DNA of 15,697 bases from Boseongicola sp. SB0675_bin_26. GTDB taxonomy: Bacteria > Pseudomonadota > Alphaproteobacteria > Rhodobacterales > Rhodobacteraceae. Below are positions 13,507 through 15,697 of the stretch, piece by piece. Each line of letters begins with the position of its first letter. Positions within the stretch are counted from its first letter, which is position 1. The stretch lies in contig VYCX01000212.1 of NCBI GenBank assembly GCA_009843725.1, forward strand, positions 1 to 15,697, in the 5' to 3' direction. Below the pieces are notes generated by a model. The model ran no database searches, was not told the DNA's origin, and worked only from the letters and a program-made list of their open reading frames with translations. A program made the position numbers and the translations under genes.

Positions 13507-13524
13507 CTGGCGAAAATGCGCCAG
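13507..13524 (-). promoter_or_regulatory. Inverted repeat in the precursor 5' leader
   Basis: CTGGCGAAAATGCGCCAG has perfect 6-bp arms with a 6-nt centre. It lies between the -10 box (13534-13539) and the ribosome-binding site (13496-13500), 6 nt from the latter. It could be an operator over the start of transcription or an mRNA hairpin that tunes translation or stability of the precursor. Confidence 0.45.
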
Positions 13525-13533
13525 CTGGCCCAC

Positions 13534-13561
13534 ATTATGCCCAGGAGGTCCTGTCATGCAA
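13534..13561 (-). promoter_or_regulatory. Candidate precursor promoter
   Basis: On the minus strand, TTGCAT (13556-13561), a 16-nt spacer and CATAAT (13534-13539) give a good sigma-70-like match, with a leader of about 40 nt. The -10 continues as ATAATGTG, shared with the oxygenase promoter candidate. It would drive the precursor and probably the HlyD fragment and both exporter genes. Confidence 0.6.
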
Positions 13562-13634
13562 GGACGACATTTGCACGACTCGACGGCAGAAAGGCGTCTC
13601 CGCAAGCTGCCCACGGATCGCGTACTGCAATTGC

Positions 13635-15697
13635 CTACCGCCCGTAGTCGATCTCGGGGCCCATGTAGCGCGACGGGCTGCGGCTCCGCTCCAGTTCCCG
13701 CTCGCGCTGCCTGATCGCCCTCTCGCGTTCCATCCGGACCTTGTACGCCGCCTCGACCTCCTTCCGGACGGGCGCGTCGCGCCTGACGGTTTCCGTGATC
13801 GTGGCCGCCATCTCCCGCATCCGCCTCTCCAGCCCGGGAACCCTGTCAAGATGCGGGCCGTAGCGGTCCCTGTCGCCGAGGACATGCCGGAAATACCCGA
13901 CATGGCGCGTGGCCTCGCGCTTCCACCCGGCGTAGGGGTGCATCTCTGAAACGAACCGCTCGCCGCCTTCCTCGCGCTCCTGCACTGCCTTCGCAAGATC
14001 GTCCTCCAGGCCTTCGACGCATGCCTGCGCGACCCGCATGTCGTCGCGCAGCAGCCTTTCGCGGGCCGCGAGCGCGTTCTTTCCCGGCCCCACGCACGCC
14101 TGCTGGCCCAGGTCGCGGACCCAGCTCCCGTAGCCCTCGACGAAGTAGCGGTGGCATCCCTCCTTCTCCGCCCTGTCGCCGATCTCCTCGAAGGTCCGGA
14201 CATGCCGCGCCTCGAGGCCGCAGGCGTCAAGCGTGTCCTTGATGCGCACCGTCGCCCTCTCCAGCGCCTTGCGATCATCGGGAGAGATCAGCGGGTCCTT
14301 CGCCAGCGTCTCGCCCCGCTCGACCACCTTCGGGGCCGACCTTGCCCAGCGTCCGTAGCTGCTGGCCAGGCTCCTGCCGAGCGGCGTTTCCGGCCGCCAA
14401 CGCGCGGCCCGCTCGACGATCCTCCGTCTCCTGGCGTCGAAACCCGTCACTTCCCTGACGCGATGCCGGATCCCGCGGTCCCTCGCCTCCAGCCCGGGCA
14501 GCCCGTCCACCATGCCCGCGAGGTCCGGGGGCAGGTCGTGCCCGAAGCCCGCGAGCCGCTCGACGAAGCGGCCGTATCCTGCCACGTGGAACGGATGGCA
14601 GCCCTGCCGCTCCGCCTCCGCCTCGATCCTGCCGAGGTCCTTGCGAAGGCCGAGGATCCGGCCCTCCGCCGTGCGCCTCCCGTTCAGTTCGGCGAGGACG
14701 TCCTTCACCGGCAGGAGACGTCCCGTGTCCAGGAGCCTGGCCGACAGGCGGCCGTCTGCGAGAATCCCCTCCGCCTCGGCCATGGCCTTGCACGTGGCCT
14801 CCCCGGGAGGCTCCGGCGTATCCGAGCAGTCGGCAATCTGCTTGAGGGCATGCCCGAACCGCTTCCACCTGTGCCGCACGCTTTCGCAGTCTCGCGCGAG
14901 GTCGGCCGTCGCCTTGGGCAGTTCTCCGGGGTGCCGCTCATCGAATTCCCGGGTCCGTTCCAGCAGCGCCTCCGTGCCCGCCAGGAAGGCGATGTCGCGA
15001 TGCTGCATCGCTGCCTTGGCGCGGCGGCTCCGCCATTCCCTCTCGATCCCGGCAAGGGCGTCGTCCCGTTCGCGGGCATCACGCATGATTCCTGCGCCGG
15101 CATGTTCGAGCCGGTCGCCCAGGTCGCGCACGCGGGCGCCGCAATCCCTGACGCCCTCGGCAATCGGCTCCGGCAGCGGCCCGGGATGCCTCTGCGCGAA
15201 CGCGCCGGTCCGCTTCAGAACCGCGTCGGTTCCAGCCTGCGCGGCGACGTTGGCGCCGTCCCTCTCCGCCCGCGCGCGCAGGTTCCGCCATGCCTCCTCG
15301 ATCACGTCGAGATCCAGCCGGCGGACATGGCCATCGTGGTCCGCCAGGATCCGCGCAAGCTCGTCCGGCGCGTCGCCGCCCTCGGCTTCCGCACGGTTGC
15401 GGAGCCGGTCCAGCAGCGCGTCGGCCTCCTTCGCCAGGAAGGGGGAGATGCCGTCGCGCTCCGCCTCCGCCTCCAGCGCCCGCCACTCCTGAAGGGCGGG
15501 ACGCAGCGGCTCCTTCCGGGAGACCTCGCGCTCCAGGTGGCGCACGGCGTGGCCCGTCGCCTCCAGCGCCGAATGCGACACGCCGATCTCCTGCTCCAGG
15601 CGGTGCACGAGCTCCTGCGTGTCGTCGGTCAGCAGCACGAACCCGTCGCGGGCCCGGCTCATCTCCACGTAGAGCAGCGCGCGGTCCGTCATCATGC
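13635..15697 (-). CDS. Relaxase-helicase (TraA/MobF-like), C-terminal part, cut by window edge
   Basis: At least 687 residues of a larger protein are present; the 5' part lies beyond the right edge. The first visible residues, RALLYVEMSRARDGFVLLTD (5-24), match helicase motif VI of TraA/TrwC-type conjugative relaxases, which nick at oriT and unwind plasmid DNA. The remaining 600 or so residues are a highly charged helical tail with degenerate repeats. These have a core like AER-G-(H/S)PF-x-GY/xx-FVERL (about 78-100, 143-168, 229-254, 361-384, 509-530). The protein ends in a basic stretch (654-676) and YMGPEIDYGR. The N-terminal relaxase domain with its catalytic Tyr and HxH is not visible here, so the relaxase call rests on motif VI and context. 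Confidence 0.7.
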   Translation of the reverse strand, partial: MMTDRALLYVEMSRARDGFVLLTDDTQELVHRLEQEIGVSHSALEATGHAVRHLEREVSRKEPLRPALQEWRALEAEAERDGISPFLAKEADALLDRLRNRAEAEGGDAPDELARILADHDGHVRRLDLDVIEEAWRNLRARAERDGANVAAQAGTDAVLKRTGAFAQRHPGPLPEPIAEGVRDCGARVRDLGDRLEHAGAGIMRDARERDDALAGIEREWRSRRAKAAMQHRDIAFLAGTEALLERTREFDERHPGELPKATADLARDCESVRHRWKRFGHALKQIADCSDTPEPPGEATCKAMAEAEGILADGRLSARLLDTGRLLPVKDVLAELNGRRTAEGRILGLRKDLGRIEAEAERQGCHPFHVAGYGRFVERLAGFGHDLPPDLAGMVDGLPGLEARDRGIRHRVREVTGFDARRRRIVERAARWRPETPLGRSLASSYGRWARSAPKVVERGETLAKDPLISPDDRKALERATVRIKDTLDACGLEARHVRTFEEIGDRAEKEGCHRYFVEGYGSWVRDLGQQACVGPGKNALAARERLLRDDMRVAQACVEGLEDDLAKAVQEREEGGERFVSEMHPYAGWKREATRHVGYFRHVLGDRDRYGPHLDRVPGLERRMREMAATITETVRRDAPVRKEVEAAYKVRMERERAIRQRERELERSRSPSRYMGPEIDYGR

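Noticed and set aside
14512..15492. 326-aa plus-strand open frame opposite the relaxase tail
   Set aside because: Ser/Arg/Ala-rich low complexity without motifs; the opposite strand encodes the continuous relaxase frame.
1..15697. tRNA, rRNA, CRISPR arrays and intact insertion sequences
   Set aside because: No tRNA-like cloverleaf, rRNA segment, regularly spaced repeats, or transposase gene with terminal repeats was seen by reading either strand.

Overview
The window is GC-rich bacterial DNA with densely packed, overlapping genes. Its style suggests an alphaproteobacterium or a similar high-GC proteobacterium, but nothing here fixes the taxon. It looks like a small peptide natural-product (RiPP) gene cluster carried between two blocks of DNA-mobilization genes, so a plasmid or other transferable element is likely.

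Left block (1-2210, plus strand): a leader region rich in inverted repeats is followed by a tightly coupled run of small ribbon-helix-helix (RHH) proteins resembling MobC-type relaxosome accessory proteins. Part of this run is tandemly duplicated with an offset of about 673 bp. The duplication leaves one truncated copy (1537-1734) and two paralogous 159-aa proteins.

Central block (2362-13561): (1) a flavin-dependent tryptophan halogenase on the plus strand with FAD motif, catalytic Lys79 and Glu337; (2) a convergent CmcJ/NvfI-type putative Fe(II)/2-oxoglutarate oxygenase; (3) a 668-bp non-coding gap with operator-like palindromes; (4) a class I SAM methyltransferase and (5) a 356-aa protein of unknown function, both on the plus strand; (6) on the minus strand, a precursor peptide with a nitrile-hydratase-like (NHLP/proteusin) leader, a truncated HlyD-like adaptor, an ABC exporter with an N-terminal C39 peptidase, and a second ABC exporter subunit.

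Inferred pathway: the 87-aa precursor has a 79-residue leader ending in Gly-Gly and a core of only eight residues, WAPTSSSY. The halogenase would act on the single core Trp. The oxygenase and methyltransferase are candidate further modifiers. The C39 peptidase would cut after Gly-Gly during export, leaving the (halo)Trp as the new N-terminus. From memory, a Trp-6 peptidyl brominase acting on a proteusin leader (SrpI) has been reported from marine-sponge microbiomes. This locus looks like that type of system, possibly a relative or the same family.

Right block (13635-15697, minus strand): the C-terminal part of a TraA/MobF-like relaxase-helicase, cut by the window edge. It carries helicase motif VI and then a long charged tail of degenerate repeats. 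The mobilization genes and the relaxase both point toward the RiPP cluster. If the molecule is circular, they would therefore be divergent from an oriT-side region outside or at the left edge of the window.
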